In this document: positions 39,423 to 49,060 of the stretch, one piece after another
How the letters are laid out: every line of letters begins with the position of its first letter
Numbering within the stretch: the stretch's first letter is position 1
Source of the DNA: Leptolinea sp. UBA5203
GTDB lineage: Bacteria; Chloroflexota; Anaerolineae; Anaerolineales; Anaerolineaceae
Assembly (NCBI GenBank): GCA_002412765.1
Contig: DHVR01000061.1
Span: 248,001-312,000, forward strand
Direction of reading: 5' to 3'
DNA length: 64,000 nucleotides
The notes under the pieces: generated by a model
Databases searched by the model: none
What the model saw: only the letters and a program-made list of their open reading frames with translations
What the model was told of the DNA's origin: nothing
Program-made: the position numbers and the translations under genes

Positions 39423-41609
39423 TTATCCTGGCCGGGTACGATGAGCTTCCTGGACGTTAGGCAAATTTTCAATGCGGCTTAAGGCACGGCTTAATTGATT
39501 GATATCACATATTTCAACCACCAAATTTATGATGGCAAGATTGTGGGTGACTTTGAGATTAACGTCCAACAAGTTGATGTTTTCATTGAACAGAACCGCA
39601 TACACATCGCCCATCAATCCCTGTCTGTCATAGGCTTTAACTTCAATGGCAACCGGATAGGTTTTTTGAGGTTCTCCCCAGGTCACCAAGATCAAGCGTT
39701 CTTTATCACGAACGCGCAGAATATTGGGGCAATCCTGTCTATGGATGGTCGCGCCCCGGCCGCGAGTAATGTAGCCGATGATTTCATCCCCTGGCACAGG
39801 TTTGCAGCATTTTGCAAAAGTAACCAATAACCCTTTTAAGCCCAGAACGGATATGGCATTCGCATCATTTCGGGTTTTTGTTGAAGCTGGTTTGGGTTCA
39901 AGGATGGGATCTTTTTCTTTATTAATCTCAGACAATCGATTAATAATCCGCCCAAGGGACAAATCCCCGCAGCCTAAGGCCACATAAAGCTCCTCAGCGT
40001 TCTTTATCTCAAAACTCTTGGCGATGCCATCTACATCCAGATTCTGTATCCCCAGTCGCTTTAATTCTCTTTCCAGGATCAAGCGGCCATGGGTGAGATT
40101 CTGTTCTCGGTCTTGTTTTTTGAACCAGGCACGAATTTTGGAGCGCGAGCGCTGCGTTTTTACCAATCCCAGATTGGTGTTTAACCAGTCCCGGCTGGGG
40201 CCACCTTGCTTGGCGGTTAGGATTTCGACTTGGTCACCCGTTTTCATAATGTAATCCAGGCTGACCAGTTTGCCGTTAATTTTTGCACCGCGGCAGCGAT
40301 GCCCGATTTCGGTATGGACGTGATAAGCAAAATCAATGGGTGTTGACCCGGCTGCCAGATCAATGATATCCCCACGGGGGGTGAAGACATACACCTGATC
40401 CTCAAAGACATCACTCTTCATGCCATCGACAAATTCATCGGCATCATTGACTTCCTGACGCCAATCCATCAGTTTACGCAGCCAGCTTATGCGCTGCTCA
40501 TAGACCTCATCCCTTTTGCCATGTTCTTTATAGCGCCAATGGGCGGCGATACCATATTCCGCGTTCTGATCCATTTCAACCGTACGGATTTGAACTTCCA
40601 GCGGTTTTCCATCATCATAAATGACGGCCGTATGCAGGGACTGGTAAAAATTATCTTTTGGGGCAGCGATGTAATCATCAAATTCATTAGGAATGGGGCG
40701 CCAGTGGTTATGGATGAGCCCAAGGACGGCGTAGCATGTTGGGATATCCTGAACTATTACCCGAAGTCCTCGCAGGTCACGGACCATCTCAAAGGGTTTA
40801 CCTTTGCCGATCATTTTTCGATAAATGGAATAAATGTGTTTTGGCCGTCCGGAAATTTCCGAGCTGATGTTGTTTTCTTTAAGTAATTTGGTGATATCCA
40901 CCATGATTTGTTCTATCTTTTGTTCGCGATCTGTTCGTCTTTCGGAAAGATTTTTGGCAATCTCTTTGTATTTATCCGGGTTGACATAACGAAAAGCCAG
41001 ATCCTCCAGTTCCCATTTGACGCCCCAGATGCCAAGTCGGTTTGCCAGCGGAGCAAAGATATCCAGAGTTTCCTGCGCGATGCGCTTGCGTTTGGATTCG
41101 GGCATGTAGCCCAGGGTACGCATATTATGCAGGCGGTCCGCCAGCTTGATAAGCACGATGCGGATGTCTTCTCCCATGGCAATGAAAGTTTTTCGCAGGG
41201 TTTCGTTGCGCAGGTCTTTTAATCTGGATTTTTGTTGGACTTCCAGGTAATCATCATCGGTGCCGGTAAAGTCATCCCCGCGAGAGACGCGCGGTAAATG
41301 GGTTAATTTTGTAACCCCATCCACCAATTTGGCCGCTTCCTCACCGAAATATTGCGTGATATCTTCGATGGAAACGGTCGTATCTTCAACAGTGTCATGC
41401 AGTAGCGCTGCGATGACCACAACCGGTGGAACCCTCAATTCGGCCAGAATGGCAGCAACGGCCACACAATGGGTAATGTACGGTTCCCCTGAGGCACGAG
41501 TCTGACTTGAATGGGCTTCTTCAGCAAATCGATAGGCACGCATGATGATATCTTTATCAACAACGCTATAGGTTACCGGTAATACTTCCATTAGATCATC
41601 GATTTTCAT
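39423..41609 (-). CDS. relA: Bifunctional (p)ppGpp synthetase/hydrolase (RelA/SpoT)
   Basis: A 728-residue Rel protein. Domains: HD hydrolase (about 20-190, with HCVAVAAILAEL and LLHDTVEDT), RelA/SpoT synthetase (about 235-345, with YQSLHTAVI), TGS (about 395-455, FTPRGDIIDLAAGSTPIDFA), a zinc-finger/helical region with CCKPVPGDEIIG, and a C-terminal ACT domain (about 655-725). Both HD and synthetase motifs look intact, so it should make and degrade the alarmone. Confidence 0.95.
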   Translation of the reverse strand: MKIDDLMEVLPVTYSVVDKDIIMRAYRFAEEAHSSQTRASGEPYITHCVAVAAILAELRVPPVVVIAALLHDTVEDTTVSIEDITQYFGEEAAKLVDGVTKLTHLPRVSRGDDFTGTDDDYLEVQQKSRLKDLRNETLRKTFIAMGEDIRIVLIKLADRLHNMRTLGYMPESKRKRIAQETLDIFAPLANRLGIWGVKWELEDLAFRYVNPDKYKEIAKNLSERRTDREQKIEQIMVDITKLLKENNISSEISGRPKHIYSIYRKMIGKGKPFEMVRDLRGLRVIVQDIPTCYAVLGLIHNHWRPIPNEFDDYIAAPKDNFYQSLHTAVIYDDGKPLEVQIRTVEMDQNAEYGIAAHWRYKEHGKRDEVYEQRISWLRKLMDWRQEVNDADEFVDGMKSDVFEDQVYVFTPRGDIIDLAAGSTPIDFAYHVHTEIGHRCRGAKINGKLVSLDYIMKTGDQVEILTAKQGGPSRDWLNTNLGLVKTQRSRSKIRAWFKKQDREQNLTHGRLILERELKRLGIQNLDVDGIAKSFEIKNAEELYVALGCGDLSLGRIINRLSEINKEKDPILEPKPASTKTRNDANAISVLGLKGLLVTFAKCCKPVPGDEIIGYITRGRGATIHRQDCPNILRVRDKERLILVTWGEPQKTYPVAIEVKAYDRQGLMGDVYAVLFNENINLLDVNLKVTHNLAIINLVVEICDINQLSRALSRIENLPNVQEAHRTRPG

Positions 41610-41680
41610 AGATTCGCCATTTCATCCCAGGTAGATTGTGCATATTATACAATCGGAAAGCAAAAAAGAACGTGAAAATT

Positions 41681-42340
41681 CTATATAACTTTTGTTAGCA
41701 ATTCAGCAAGGGGGATGTCATTAATTTGTTCAAGGATCAAATTTGCTTTCGAGAAATCAAGGTTTTTTGTCATCGGGTTGGGAACTGCCACTCGAAAAAT
41801 CCCAGCCCGATAGGCTGCTACGATGCCATTGGAGGAATCTTCAAAGATGATGGCTTCATTGGCTGAGACTTTTCCTCTTTCGAGCGCCAGTAAAAATAAA
41901 TCCGGTTCGGGCTTGACTCTTTGGACATCATCGGAAGTACAGAGGTGTGAGAAATAATGACGGATGGCTAAACGCTGCAGATGGGTATCCACCCAGGCAA
42001 GGTCGGAGCTGGAGGCCACGAGGCATTGTAAGCCTAATTTTATGGCCTGCTCCAGCACATCTATGACACCAGGTAAAGCAGGAGCTTGATTGATTATTTG
42101 CATCATATTGGAGTTGATTTGAGAACCGAGATGTTCGATATCTAATGGTTTTTGGACTTTTTCTTCCAACTTGCGCAAGAAATGGTTGTTGTCTTCATAA
42201 CTTCCAATACAATAGGTATATTCCTCCATGGGAAGGTCGAACCCGTATTGTTGGTATGTATCGCGAATAGCGTAATAAATGGGAGACTCGGTATCGAGAA
42301 TTAAACCGTCAAAGTCAAAGATCAGGGCTTTTACCGTCAT
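41681..42340 (-). CDS. HAD-superfamily phosphatase (beta-phosphoglucomutase-like)
   Basis: A 219-residue HAD hydrolase, subfamily IA. Motif I FDFDGLILDTESP (residues 8-20, nucleophile Asp9), a helical cap (about 20-85), motif II around VASSSD near 108, Lys in VKPEPDLF near 145, and motif IV FEDSSNGIVAA near 167. Substrates of this group are sugar phosphates; the exact one is unknown. Confidence 0.87.
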   Translation of the reverse strand: MTVKALIFDFDGLILDTESPIYYAIRDTYQQYGFDLPMEEYTYCIGSYEDNNHFLRKLEEKVQKPLDIEHLGSQINSNMMQIINQAPALPGVIDVLEQAIKLGLQCLVASSSDLAWVDTHLQRLAIRHYFSHLCTSDDVQRVKPEPDLFLLALERGKVSANEAIIFEDSSNGIVAAYRAGIFRVAVPNPMTKNLDFSKANLILEQINDIPLAELLTKVI

Positions 42341-42381
42341 GAAACCTCAGTAGATTTAGAATACCTGTAATTATAATAAAG

Positions 42382-42402
42382 AAAAAGAGTGCTGTGGCAC
42401 TC
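42382..42402 (-). terminator. Terminator after the FAD oxidoreductase pair
   Basis: On the minus strand GAGTGC, loop CACA, GCACTC, then TTTTT. The stem begins 4 nt past the stop at 42406. Confidence 0.75.
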
Positions 42403-42405
42403 ATT

Positions 42406-43566
42406 TTACTTCAATAGTTCTTCTCCATCAAATGATCTATAAAGCGATAGATAACTTAAGATCATTTGATCCTTTTCCGTCAGCGTATCTGTAACCATGC
42501 GGACGAGTAATTCCGCCAGACCGGGCCCAAGCATGAAGCCCTGTCCACACATACCTGCAGCCTGAATAAATCCCTCAACCTCATCCTGAAAGCCGACAAT
42601 GGGGAAGCCGTCCGGGGTCATTGGGTAGAGGCCGCGCCAAGTTCTGCGCACGCGGATATTTTGCAAGCGCGGCATGATTTCTACCATACGTTTGGCGACC
42701 ATGGGCAAAAAGGAACTGGTCTCTCGCGTGTCAAATCCCCAGATATTGGGAGATGGGGTAATGCAAAAAACGATTTGACCGGTGATGTGTTGATAGAAAT
42801 AATAATTTGAAGAACCTGGTGTGGGGCGGATATCGACCACCATGGGGTTCAGAAAGTGCTCTACCGGTTCGCTGATCCCGGACTCGTGCGAATCCGGTTT
42901 TACGGGAATATCCACATGAATGAGCTGAGAGATCTTCTGAGCGTAGGATCCGGCACAATTAATAACATATTTGCACGCATAGCTGCCGTGATTGGTTTCC
43001 ACGCCTGTTACGCGGCCTTTTTCAACCAAAATCGCGCTGACTTCCTCATTGAACTTAAATTCAGCACCTGCTTCCACGGCTCGCTGATAAAAAGCATGCG
43101 TTGCTAACAAGGGGGATGCATTACCATCTTCTGGGGAAAATGTACCGCCACGTAGGTTTTCAGGATTCAAATCCGGGATGATGCTCAGCAACTCGTCATT
43201 TGATAGCCAGTTTATCGCTAATCCATATTTCTTTTGCGTTTCCAGCAGAGATTTTAATTTCTGTTCCTCTTCCTCGCGATAAACGGGATAACTGTAACCG
43301 CCTTTGAACCATTCGATGGAATCCCCGTATTCCTGCTCCCAGGTGGAAAATATCTCGATGCTGCGCAAACATAGGGCAATCTTGGCTGGGTCGGAGTGAG
43401 TGGCGCGAATACCACCGATGGCTTTTTTACTGGAACCTTGTCCCACGCTGGCCGCCGATTCACAGACCAGCGTTTTTATTCCGGCTTTAGCCAGATACAG
43501 CGCCGTTGGCGTGCCGATGGAACCGGCGCCGATGAGGATGACATCATAACTCTTATTGTCTGTCAT
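42406..43566 (-). CDS. FAD-dependent amino-acid dehydrogenase-like catalytic subunit (DadA/SoxB family)
   Basis: A 386-residue flavoprotein of the glycine/D-amino-acid oxidase family. The FAD-binding GAGSIGTPTALYLA (residues 12-25) and the downstream acidic residue ending the second strand (LVCESAASVG) are clear. A KAIGGIRATH segment near 48 and late GFPIVGFQ and AAGMCGQGFMLGPG segments complete the FAD domain. Members oxidise secondary or D-amino acids (sarcosine, proline, hydroxyproline, opines). It is 2 nt downstream of a large FAD/Fe-S protein that looks like its electron acceptor subunit. Substrate not determinable. Confidence 0.88.
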   Translation of the reverse strand: MTDNKSYDVILIGAGSIGTPTALYLAKAGIKTLVCESAASVGQGSSKKAIGGIRATHSDPAKIALCLRSIEIFSTWEQEYGDSIEWFKGGYSYPVYREEEEQKLKSLLETQKKYGLAINWLSNDELLSIIPDLNPENLRGGTFSPEDGNASPLLATHAFYQRAVEAGAEFKFNEEVSAILVEKGRVTGVETNHGSYACKYVINCAGSYAQKISQLIHVDIPVKPDSHESGISEPVEHFLNPMVVDIRPTPGSSNYYFYQHITGQIVFCITPSPNIWGFDTRETSSFLPMVAKRMVEIMPRLQNIRVRRTWRGLYPMTPDGFPIVGFQDEVEGFIQAAGMCGQGFMLGPGLAELLVRMVTDTLTEKDQMILSYLSLYRSFDGEELLK

Positions 43567-43568
43567 CG

Positions 43569-45653
43569 TTATTCCTTATCCGGGGTGATGCCGGCGAAGA
43601 TGCCCAGTGGAACTTCAATAAAAACCGGGCGCTTGGTTTGATCGACAACGTCTGTAAGGGCGATCCCTTCCTCTCTAAAAATGCGATGGATCAGATCGGA
43701 GCAGGTCTTTGCTCCACAGGCGCCCATCCCGGCGCGGCTGACAGTTTTGATTTCATTCATGTCCCGATAGCCATCCTGAATCAACTGGCGAATTTCACCG
43801 GCTGTGACTCGCTCACAGCGGCAGACAATGGTGTCATCTGAGATGTGACTGATGTATTGTTCCAAAGGTTGAGTGACTTCGATTTCCTGCAGGCGCATGC
43901 CAGCGATTTTGTGGGCAATTTCTTCAGGCGCCTGAACCTGAACAATCAAGGTGTGATCACTGCTTGGGATACTGTGAACTCCCATGACTTCATACTTACC
44001 CAGAGAATTCCCTTCCCGATCCAATACGGTGACGATATCCTTGCTTTGAATAATATCTTTGTTAAATTCATAGGGTATGGAGACAAAGGGGGCTTTGGCA
44101 TTGCTTCGATAGTCCACCAGGGTAATGGCCAGGCCGGGGCAGCCGGCTACGCAGCGTTCGCAGACCAGGCAGCTATAGGTATTACCGATAAAGGATGGCG
44201 TGACCCGGATATCATTGGTATCAATCACAATCAGGCCGTTGGGGCATAAATTGGCGCACGGATCACAGGGGATTTCCTGAATGCAGTGAATCATGGGGCT
44301 GACCCCTGTGCGGCTCTCCTGAGTCTCAGCGATGGAAATTTCGCCTGGTTTGGATTTTAAAATATTGCCCATCTGCACCCATTGAGCTGGAATGGGGGTT
44401 GTGCTGGCTCCTAAAAACCTGGCGACTTCATGACCCTTAATTTTTCCGGAGAAAATGGCCGCCGAGGCTTCGGCAATTTCTTCTGCATCGCCGGCGATGA
44501 AAGCCTGCATGCCGAATTCCACGGCTTTTTCGTAAAACTCACGCACCGGGCTTAACCCCACTGCGGTAAGAACGCAGTCACACTCAAAGGATTTTTCAGT
44601 TCCCGGAATGGGTTTAAATTGGGAATCAATTTTCGCGATTGTGACGGAGTCTACATGCTCGCTGCCGTTTGCGCTGAGGATGGTATGCGAAGTGTAAATG
44701 GGTACACCCATGCGTATTAGTTTATCCTTATGCACTTTATAACCGCCGCATTCTGGTAAAGCTTCTGCCAGGCCCACGACGGAAATCCCTGCCTGTAGCG
44801 AGTGGTATCCTGCGATAAGGCCCACATTTCCGCCTCCGACGATGAAGATTTTCTCAGCTGGTTTGATCAGATCCCGATTGACCAGTGTTTGGAAGGCTCC
44901 AGCCCCGAAAACACCCGGCAGGCTGTTGCCCTTAAAGGCCAGGAATTTCTCCCGAGCGCCGGTAGCGACCAGTATAACTTCCGGGATGATATGAACATAT
45001 TCTTTTCCGTTTTTTAGCACGCCAACGATTCTGTCACTATAAACGGCCAGAATGGTGGATTCTAGCCAGATTTGAATGGTTGGATACTGGCGGATTTCCT
45101 GATCCAACTTTGTGGCAATATCAATGCCCCGTGTACCGGCGTAGACCGCTGCAGTTGAGCCAAAAAAACGATGGGTTTGTAAGACCAGTTTCCCACCCAG
45201 GCGGTGTTTGTCATCCACCAGGATGGTATCCACCCCAAATTTACCCAGTTCGATCCCCGCGGATAGCCCTGCTGGCCCGCCGCCTAGAATCAAGACCGGA
45301 ATATGAATGGTCTCAATGGGGTTTGTCTTTGGAACGATATTTGTTTTCGGCAGGGTTGGCAGCCCATCGGCTGGTAATAAATTCATGCCAGATTGGATGA
45401 TTTCCATGCAGGATTTCAGGGGTTTTCCATCCGCAATCACCATGCACTGGGAACATTGTCCATTAGCGCAATAGATGCTTTGTGGGGAGTTGTCTTTAGG
45501 ATGGTGACCAAATATTTTAATCCCATTTGCCATCAAGGCAGCCGCAATGGTTTCCCCTTCATGGGCAGAAAAGGATTGATTCATCCAGGTGAACCGGATA
45601 TCGGGTTTAGGCTCAATGGATAAAACAGGATGACTTGTAATTCTTTGCATCAT
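43569..45653 (-). CDS. Multidomain FAD/Fe-S electron-transfer subunit (SoxA/HcnA-B-like fusion)
   Basis: A 694-residue fusion, counted from the ATG at 45653, which has AAGGAAA at proper distance. Domains: [2Fe-2S] ferredoxin (about 15-85, CANGQCSQCMV plus a distal Cys); pyridine-nucleotide-disulfide oxidoreductase FAD domain (about 105-410, ILGGGPAGLSAGIEL); [4Fe-4S] ferredoxin-like region (about 460-520, CDPCANLCPNG and CLVCERCVAGCPG); and a C-terminal BFD-like [2Fe-2S] domain (about 600-665, CRCERVTAGEI and CGAKTC). In hydroxyproline, opine and cyanide-forming dehydrogenases these modules are often separate genes. It probably takes electrons from the adjacent FAD dehydrogenase. Confidence 0.87.
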   Translation of the reverse strand: MMQRITSHPVLSIEPKPDIRFTWMNQSFSAHEGETIAAALMANGIKIFGHHPKDNSPQSIYCANGQCSQCMVIADGKPLKSCMEIIQSGMNLLPADGLPTLPKTNIVPKTNPIETIHIPVLILGGGPAGLSAGIELGKFGVDTILVDDKHRLGGKLVLQTHRFFGSTAAVYAGTRGIDIATKLDQEIRQYPTIQIWLESTILAVYSDRIVGVLKNGKEYVHIIPEVILVATGAREKFLAFKGNSLPGVFGAGAFQTLVNRDLIKPAEKIFIVGGGNVGLIAGYHSLQAGISVVGLAEALPECGGYKVHKDKLIRMGVPIYTSHTILSANGSEHVDSVTIAKIDSQFKPIPGTEKSFECDCVLTAVGLSPVREFYEKAVEFGMQAFIAGDAEEIAEASAAIFSGKIKGHEVARFLGASTTPIPAQWVQMGNILKSKPGEISIAETQESRTGVSPMIHCIQEIPCDPCANLCPNGLIVIDTNDIRVTPSFIGNTYSCLVCERCVAGCPGLAITLVDYRSNAKAPFVSIPYEFNKDIIQSKDIVTVLDREGNSLGKYEVMGVHSIPSSDHTLIVQVQAPEEIAHKIAGMRLQEIEVTQPLEQYISHISDDTIVCRCERVTAGEIRQLIQDGYRDMNEIKTVSRAGMGACGAKTCSDLIHRIFREEGIALTDVVDQTKRPVFIEVPLGIFAGITPDKE

Positions 45654-45830
45654 AAATATGTTTCCTTTATATCTGGACTGTGGTGCAAATACAAGTGACC
45701 CATTAAATTGTCCCCTTCTAACTTTTGGGAAACCTTTCCTCATTCTACAAAATGGCTGCGTATTTACCTATATGCATTTATCCTGACCTCTCGAATAAAC
45801 ATCATGTGTTAAAGTTGGATTAATATGCCT

Positions 45831-45851
45831 TTTATCAACGAAAGTGATAAA
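45831..45851. promoter_or_regulatory. Inverted repeat upstream of pfkA
   Basis: TTTATCA (45831-45837), 7-nt centre, TGATAAA (45845-45851): a perfect 7-bp inverted repeat overlapping a TAAAAT box (45848-45853) that could be the pfkA -10. No convincing -35 was found, so the site could be an operator. The remainder of 45654-45830 shows no gene. Confidence 0.4.
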
Positions 45852-45890
45852 ATATTTATCTATTAATCATTACATTTGTTTGGAGGCATC

Positions 45891-46880
45891 ATGAAGAGAA
45901 TTGCAGTATTGACCAGCGGTGGTGATGCACCTGGAATGAATGCGGCGGTGAGAGCTGTAACACGGACTGCAATCAACAAAGGTGCTGAAGTATTTGGGGT
46001 TCAATTAGGCTATCAAGGATTAATTGACGGAATCATTACGCCCTTGAGTGCCAGGGATGTGGCCGGTATTATTCAACGTGGCGGAACAGTCCTTGGTTCT
46101 GCTCGTTGCGAAGAATTTAAGACACCGAATGGTCAGCGTGAAGCCATTCGCAATTTAAACAAACATGGCATTGAAGGATTGGTTATCATTGGCGGAAATG
46201 GCTCTCAAACCGGTGCCAATGCCCTCTCCCAGCAGGGTTTCCCTGTGGTTGGGGTGGCCTCCACAATTGATAATGACCTGTATGGCTCGGATATCACCAT
46301 TGGTGTGGATACGGCCTTAAATATCGTCCTGGAAGCCATTGATCGATTGAAGGTCACGGCATCCTCGCATCATCGTGCCTTTGTGGTTGAGGTGATGGGC
46401 CGGCACTGCGGCTATCTGGCCTTAATGGCAGGCATTGCCGGTGGTGCAGAAACCATCGTCATCCCCGAAGCAGAAATGGAACCAGAATTAATTGCTGAAG
46501 ATGTTGCCAAAGCCTATAATATGGGCAAAGCCCACGCGATCATCGTCGTGGCTGAAGGTGCAAAGAGCAACGCCAAGGTACTGGAAGAGTTCTTCTCCGT
46601 CCATCAAGAACGGCTTGGTTTTTTGGTACGCACGACGATCCTGGGTCACGTACAGCGCGGTGGAACTCCCAGTGCGGCTGATCGAATTCTTGCCAGCCGA
46701 CTGGGCTCCTCAGCAGCTAAAGCCCTGATTGATGGCAATCATGGGGTGTTGGTTGGGATGATCCGTAATGAAGTGGTTGCCACACCCCTGGATGTAGTAG
46801 TGAGTACCAAGAAGGATTTGGATTTATCCTGGTTTGAGATGGCAAATATGCTGGATCGTTATGTGGGTACGCATGGATAA
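45891..46880 (+). CDS. pfkA: 6-phosphofructokinase
   Basis: A 329-residue ATP/PPi-dependent phosphofructokinase. N-terminal GGDAPGMNAAVRA, a GTVLGSARC segment near residue 70, GLVIIGGNGSQTGA near 94, catalytic region ASTIDNDLYGSDITIGVDTA near 121, VEVMGRHCGYLAL near 163 and LGHVQRGGTPSAADR near 250. Gly-Gly-Asn-Gly at the phosphate site, where ATP-dependent enzymes usually have GGDGS or GGNGS, does not settle donor choice. Start ATG at 45891 has GGAGG 4 nt upstream. It commits glucose carbon to glycolysis. Confidence 0.93.
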   Translation: MKRIAVLTSGGDAPGMNAAVRAVTRTAINKGAEVFGVQLGYQGLIDGIITPLSARDVAGIIQRGGTVLGSARCEEFKTPNGQREAIRNLNKHGIEGLVIIGGNGSQTGANALSQQGFPVVGVASTIDNDLYGSDITIGVDTALNIVLEAIDRLKVTASSHHRAFVVEVMGRHCGYLALMAGIAGGAETIVIPEAEMEPELIAEDVAKAYNMGKAHAIIVVAEGAKSNAKVLEEFFSVHQERLGFLVRTTILGHVQRGGTPSAADRILASRLGSSAAKALIDGNHGVLVGMIRNEVVATPLDVVVSTKKDLDLSWFEMANMLDRYVGTHG

Positions 46881-46909
46881 CCCCTGATTTAAAAAACACG
46901 GAGATATAC

Positions 46910-46948
46910 AAAAAGGATCGGCAATTCATGAATTAACGATCCTTTTTT
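46910..46948 (+). terminator. Bidirectional terminator after pfkA
   Basis: AAAAGGATCG (46911-46920) pairs with CGATCCTTTT; the loop itself contains the palindrome AATTCATGAATT. T-runs exist on both strands, so it may also stop transcripts reading through from prfB on the minus strand. Confidence 0.8.
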
Positions 46949-47024
46949 GATATTTCTTTACTGGCCTTTAATAGAATTAAAAAACCATACAGGTAGTATT
47001 GCCTTCGGAACACCCCCTCATACT

Positions 47025-48120
47025 TTAATGCTCTACAGGGGGTTGAAATTTTAGGTAGGATTCGATGAAGGCATCCAGATCACCGTCCAAAACGCCCTGG
47101 GTGTTGCCAACCTCAAAATTGGTGCGATGATCTTTGACCATCTGGTATGGATGAAGTACATATGAACGAATTTGCGATCCCCATTCCGCTTTGGTGTACT
47201 CGCCGCGTAAATCCGAGATTTGCTGCACATGTGCCTCCAGGCTCAAGGCATACAGGCGGGCACGCAGCACTTTCAGAGCGGACTCCCGATTTTGGGTTTG
47301 GGAGCGCTCATTTTGGCAGGAAGCCACAATCCCCGTGGGTATGTGAGTAATTCGTACAGCGGTGGAGTTTTTCTGCACGTTTTGGCCGCCAGCGCCCGAT
47401 GATTTGTATACTTCAATTTTTATATCTTCAACTGGGATTTGAATGTTGGGGTCTGTATCTTCGATTTCCGGCATCACTTCCACCATGGCAAATGAAGTAT
47501 GTCTGCGGTGGGCTGAATCAAAGGGGGACAGGCGCACCAGACGATGTACACCCTTTTCGGATTTTAAATAACCGTAAGCATATGCACCCGTAACGGAGAT
47601 GGTAATAGTTTTTAACCCCGCTTCCTCACCAGGAGTAAAATCAATGACTTCCGTGGCATAATGGTGCTTTTCCATCCAGCGCAGATATTGCCGCTGCAGC
47701 ATGGAAGCCCAATCTTGAGAATCTACACCACCAGCGCCGGCATGAATCGCCAGCACGGCGTTGCCTTTGTCATAGGGTGCGGATAAAAGCGCGGTTAATT
47801 CCAGTTGGTCCAACTTTTCAACAATCTGGTTGGTTTCTTCCCCAATCTCATCCCACATGCTATCATCTGCCATTTGGGATAAATCCAGGGTGTCTTTTAT
47901 GCGAAGATCAAATTTCTTTAAATCATCCAACTCTGATTTTAAATCAGAGTATTTTTTCATCACTTGTTGGGCTTTTTGAGGATCATCCCAGAGTTTTTGG
48001 TCACTGGATTGGTTTTCCAGGATGGCTAATTCGTCTTCCTTGGAAGGTAAGTCAAAGATGCTCCAAAAGTTCATGGAATCGGGCTTTTGCCCGGACGAGC
48101 TTATCAACGATCTCTTGCAT
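47025..48120 (-). CDS. prfB: Peptide chain release factor 2, with programmed +1 frameshift
   Basis: RF2 of about 364 residues made by a programmed +1 frameshift. A short first frame starts at ATG 48120 (AGGAG, 8-nt spacer) and encodes 22 residues beginning MQEIVDKLV before an in-frame TGA (48054-48052). Shifting by one base at CTT-TGA-C continues as DLPSKEDELA in the long frame to 47025. The long frame has the SPF stop-codon recognition tripeptide (VRLSPFDSAH) and the GGQ peptidyl-hydrolysis motif (SSGAGGQNVQ). The protein terminates translation at TGA and TAA. It follows ftsY by 11 nt. Confidence 0.93.
48051..48065 (-). other. Programmed +1 frameshift site in prfB
   Basis: On the minus strand GGAG (internal Shine-Dalgarno-like), 3 nt, then CTTTGAC (48057-48051). 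This is the same arrangement as the classic RF2 autoregulatory site: slow decoding of TGA when RF2 is scarce favours slippage on CTT. Confidence 0.92.
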
Positions 48121-48131
48121 ATTCGCTACTC

Positions 48132-49046
48132 CTAAGTATTGGAAAACAATCCATCAATAAATAAGTCAGGATTGAAGATTTGCATATCATCCATCTTTTC
48201 ACCAAGCCCTACAAAATAAATGGGTACGCCCAATTCTTCTTGAATCGAGAAAACCATACCGCCTTTGGAGGAGGAATCCAGTTTGGTTAAGATGATCCCA
48301 CTGATGTTGACTGCTTCCTTGAAGGCTCTGGCCTGTTGAATGGCATTTTGACCGGTGGTGGCATCCAGAACCAGCCAGATATGGTGCGGCGAGCCTTCCA
48401 GAGGTTTACCTGCTACCCGGTACACTTTGCGCAGTTCTTCCATGAGGTTGAAGCGGGTGTGCAAGCGGCCGGCGGTATCGATGAGGGCCAGATCAACATG
48501 CTTGGCGACCGCGGATTCGACCGTATCATACACGACGGCACCTGGATCGCCGCCGGATTGGCCGGAGATGACCGGTATATTCAGCTTTTCTCCCCAATGT
48601 TTGAGCTGCTCCACGGCCGCAGCACGGTAGGTATCGGCTGCACCGAAAAGAACCTTTTTGTGTTCCTGCTGGAAATGATAACCAAGTTTGGCGATGGAAG
48701 TTGTTTTACCGGAGCCATTTACCCCGACAACCAGAATGATGGTAGGAGGAGTGTGCTGGTAAACAAAAGCAGGGGGAACCATCAATCGGCTCTTAAGATC
48801 AGCTTTGAGAACTGCATGTAGTTCTGCTGATTTGGTGATTCCTTCGGCTTTCACTGTCGCTTTGGTGTTTTTTAAAATACTCTCGGTAGTCGCCAGGCCG
48901 ATATCAGCTTGAATGAGAATGGATTCCAAATCATCCCAGGTATCGGATGAAATTTCAGATGCACCAAAAACCCCAGCCAGGGTACCAAAAGCCACTTTGC
49001 GGGTCTTTTCCAGGCCCGATTTCCATTTCGATAAGAAGTCACTCAT
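48132..49046 (-). CDS. ftsY: Signal recognition particle receptor FtsY
   Basis: A 304-residue SRP GTPase. N-domain helices (about 1-85), then G-domain: G1 GVNGSGKTTSIAKL near residue 107, DTYRAAAVEQLKHW near 136, G3 LIDTAGRLHTRFNLM near 190, G4 TKLDSSSKGG near 254, and GVPIYFVGLGEKMDDM near 272. The acidic A-domain is almost absent, as in many Gram-positive and Chloroflexota FtsY. It docks SRP-ribosome complexes at the membrane. Confidence 0.95.
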   Translation of the reverse strand: MSDFLSKWKSGLEKTRKVAFGTLAGVFGASEISSDTWDDLESILIQADIGLATTESILKNTKATVKAEGITKSAELHAVLKADLKSRLMVPPAFVYQHTPPTIILVVGVNGSGKTTSIAKLGYHFQQEHKKVLFGAADTYRAAAVEQLKHWGEKLNIPVISGQSGGDPGAVVYDTVESAVAKHVDLALIDTAGRLHTRFNLMEELRKVYRVAGKPLEGSPHHIWLVLDATTGQNAIQQARAFKEAVNISGIILTKLDSSSKGGMVFSIQEELGVPIYFVGLGEKMDDMQIFNPDLFIDGLFSNT

Positions 49047-49060
49047 AGGCGAAAATTATA

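Noticed and set aside
48107..48107. Start of prfB in the long frame near 48107
   Set aside because: The frame there has no RBS, while the short first frame with AGGAG and the CTTTGAC slippery site explains the N-terminus.
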